The notes beneath the pieces were generated by a model that had not been told where the DNA came from, did not search any database, and was given only the letters and a program-made list of their open reading frames with translations. A stretch of DNA of 64,000 nt from Lewinellaceae bacterium. GTDB taxonomy: Bacteria > Bacteroidota > Bacteroidia > Chitinophagales > Saprospiraceae. Shown in pieces: positions 62,646 to 64,000 of this stretch. The DNA lies in NCBI GenBank assembly GCA_020636255.1, contig JACJYE010000005.1, positions 248,001 through 312,000 on the forward strand, given 5' to 3'. The translations under genes were made by a program, and so were the position numbers. Each line of letters opens with the position of its first letter. Position 1 is the first letter of the stretch.

Positions 62646-62684
62646 TGGCCCGGCATCCGGAACAAAAAAAAGAACGCCGGGCCA
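62646..62684 (-). terminator. Inverted repeat after the choice-of-anchor B gene
   Basis: TGGCCCGGC (62646-62654) and GCCGGGCCA (62676-62684), perfectly complementary, 8 bp past the stop of the gene at 62692. The T-run lies in the loop rather than behind the stem, so terminator function is uncertain. Confidence 0.45.
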
Positions 62685-62691
62685 CGGTTTT

Positions 62692-64000
62692 CTAATCGAT
62701 CACGACTTTCCTGGTAACAGACTGTTCGCCTGTAGACAGGCGCAGGAAATACAGGCCGGGCTGTAGCCCGGCTAGGCCCAGTTCGAGCCGGGTGGCGCCT
62801 GGCGCCAACTGAGCTGTACGTACTTTACGCCCGTCGGCCTGCAGTAGGCCGGCCTGCAGCGCTTCATCCAGCGGGCCCTCAAACGTGAGCCATAACCTGT
62901 CCGAAGCCGGGTTCGGGAAAAGCTGGAAGCTGTTGCCGCCGATCTCCGCCAGGGCATTCACGGCCTGAGTGGTGAAGGAAAATACTTCCGATATGCTTTC
63001 CCCGCATTCCCCTGTCGTGACGATGCGCCAGTAATAGGTGGCGCCGCTTTCCAGCATCATCTGTAGCGAATGGGAGTTGCCGGGCACGGAAGCAGAATAA
63101 ACGATATTAGCCTCAAAACCAACGCTATCCGTAGAGAGCTCGAACACTCTGGGATGGATCTGGCCGTTGTTGATCCAGAGGAAGAACGGATTGAGCTGAA
63201 CGTTTACTTTGTTGTCCGGCGGGGCGAGCAGGCTTGGGGCGGGGGGAGGCCCGATGATGTAGGCGGGTATCTGGCTGCTGCCTCCGTTCGCTCCGTCCGT
63301 CACGTTGAATACGACAACCAGGCCTTCACCTGCTACATTGGGCGTGATGCTGCCTTCAACGATATCTCCCGGCATGGCCGTTGTCGTGCTGAGGCTGACA
63401 TCCAGCCCGGGTGAAGTGCCTTCCGTGCTGATCGTTACTTCTCCCGATAAGGCATCGCCGACAAGAAGGGAGAATTCTGTAGTTTCTCCCTGGCAGCCCA
63501 GTATTTTGGAAATATCAGGCGTAACAACAGTGTTCGGGGGTGATCCGATAGGGCCGAATACGTACAACCCATTGTTCATATCCGATATCAATACTTTTCC
63601 GGAAGGCATCGTAAATACGCCCCATGCCCCTGCGAAATAGTCTTCATCGGGGCCGTCATAAGTATCGTAATACGCCACCCGGCGTGGAAAGAGCGGGTTC
63701 GACACATCGAATACCTGCAGGCCATCGTAGTAATAGGATACGTATAACAATCCGTCCTTCAGGTACACGTTATGCGGGATCTCCAACAGGTGGGAGGCGG
63801 CGTTCATCGTGGAAACGACGCGTATGGCGTCAAGGTCGCTCATATCCACGATCTTGACATCGGAGCTGTGGGTTTCATCACACAAATAGTAGTACAGGCC
63901 ATCATCCGACAGCCAGCCGGAATGGTTATAACCCTGCTGCGGATAGGTGTCCATAGTGCCCAGCAATACGGGGTGTGCCGCATCGGTAAAATCGGCGACG
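62692..64000 (-). CDS. Choice-of-anchor B (LVIVD repeat) secreted protein with T9SS end, N-terminus beyond the window
   Basis: The frame is open through the window edge at 64000 (before the ATG at 63966 it reads VADFTDAAHPVLLGTM, a continuing repeat), so the start and signal peptide are missing; about 435 residues are seen. Repeats of LVIVD type (VKIVDMSDLDAIRVVSTMNA; LQVFDVSNPLFPRRVAYYDT) form the choice-of-anchor B propeller, followed by a domain with PDISKILGCQGETTEFSLLV and a fibronectin-like segment (VFELSTDSVGFEANIVYSAS). The end LFPNPASDRLWLTFEGPLDE ... GLQPGLYFLRLSTGEQSVTR is a T9SS type A sorting domain. Secreted; function unknown. Confidence 0.85.
   Translation of the reverse strand, partial: VADFTDAAHPVLLGTMDTYPQQGYNHSGWLSDDGLYYYLCDETHSSDVKIVDMSDLDAIRVVSTMNAASHLLEIPHNVYLKDGLLYVSYYYDGLQVFDVSNPLFPRRVAYYDTYDGPDEDYFAGAWGVFTMPSGKVLISDMNNGLYVFGPIGSPPNTVVTPDISKILGCQGETTEFSLLVGDALSGEVTISTEGTSPGLDVSLSTTTAMPGDIVEGSITPNVAGEGLVVVFNVTDGANGGSSQIPAYIIGPPPAPSLLAPPDNKVNVQLNPFFLWINNGQIHPRVFELSTDSVGFEANIVYSASVPGNSHSLQMMLESGATYYWRIVTTGECGESISEVFSFTTQAVNALAEIGGNSFQLFPNPASDRLWLTFEGPLDEALQAGLLQADGRKVRTAQLAPGATRLELGLAGLQPGLYFLRLSTGEQSVTRKVVID

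Overview
The window looks like chromosomal DNA of a Bacteroidota bacterium, most likely a member of the Saprospiria (Lewinella/Phaeodactylibacter-like); this is inferred from gene families, since no search could be run. The evidence is eight proteins that end in type IX secretion (T9SS) sorting domains, a SusC/SusD pair, FG-GAP/ASPIC lipoproteins, a bL28-bL33-DUF4295 ribosomal operon, a DUF3667 protein, and several promoters of the Bacteroidota form TTTG-N18/19-TAnnTTTG. Most genes lack a clear Shine-Dalgarno sequence. No rRNA, CRISPR array, transposase or phage gene is visible.

Layout. 1-8 kb: a truncated HAD phosphatase, a polyprenyl-phosphate sugar transferase, a two-domain VOC protein, and a minus-strand series era - der - rfbC - small membrane protein - rfbD - SET-domain protein (GTPases of ribosome assembly together with dTDP-rhamnose synthesis). 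8-13 kb: two poorly characterised genes, a NadR-like kinase, and a TPP riboswitch that heads a TonB-dependent receptor, presumably a thiamin importer. 13-19 kb: rplS, then two paralogous PKD/T9SS type B proteins separated by nested palindromic elements. 19-22 kb: a Sua5-like protein, tRNA-Arg(ACG)-rpmB-rpmG-DUF4295, ftsY. 22-31 kb: a 1052-residue SprB-repeat T9SS protein, an FGGY kinase, an App1-like phosphatase, beta-carbonic anhydrase, an MGH1-like glycosidase and RhlE. 31-42 kb: T9SS secreted proteins, including a metzincin-type protease whose reading frame is broken by a run of 14 C just after the signal peptide, plus an N-acetylmuramidase and a VIT-domain protein. 42-62.6 kb: a carbohydrate-utilisation locus (two GH3 enzymes, a CxxCH/FG-GAP protein, two FG-GAP/ASPIC lipoproteins, SusD, SusC and a sugar kinase). 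62.7 kb to the end: a truncated choice-of-anchor B T9SS protein.

How it fits together. In the 42-62.6 kb locus SusCD would import oligosaccharides, the GH3 enzymes would remove beta-linked glucose or xylose, and the kinase would phosphorylate the released sugar (probably xylulose). The kinase carries a C-terminal coiled coil and a LuxR-type helix-turn-helix, so it may sense its own pathway and control it. The same palindrome, CAATCGATTGC, lies upstream of both a GH3 gene and susC, which suggests one regulon. This kinase-transcription factor fusion is the best candidate here for an undescribed system. Second are the poly-C tract in the protease gene and the families of small palindromic elements, one inserted in another with a 9-bp duplication.

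All function calls come from reading motifs and family resemblance by eye.
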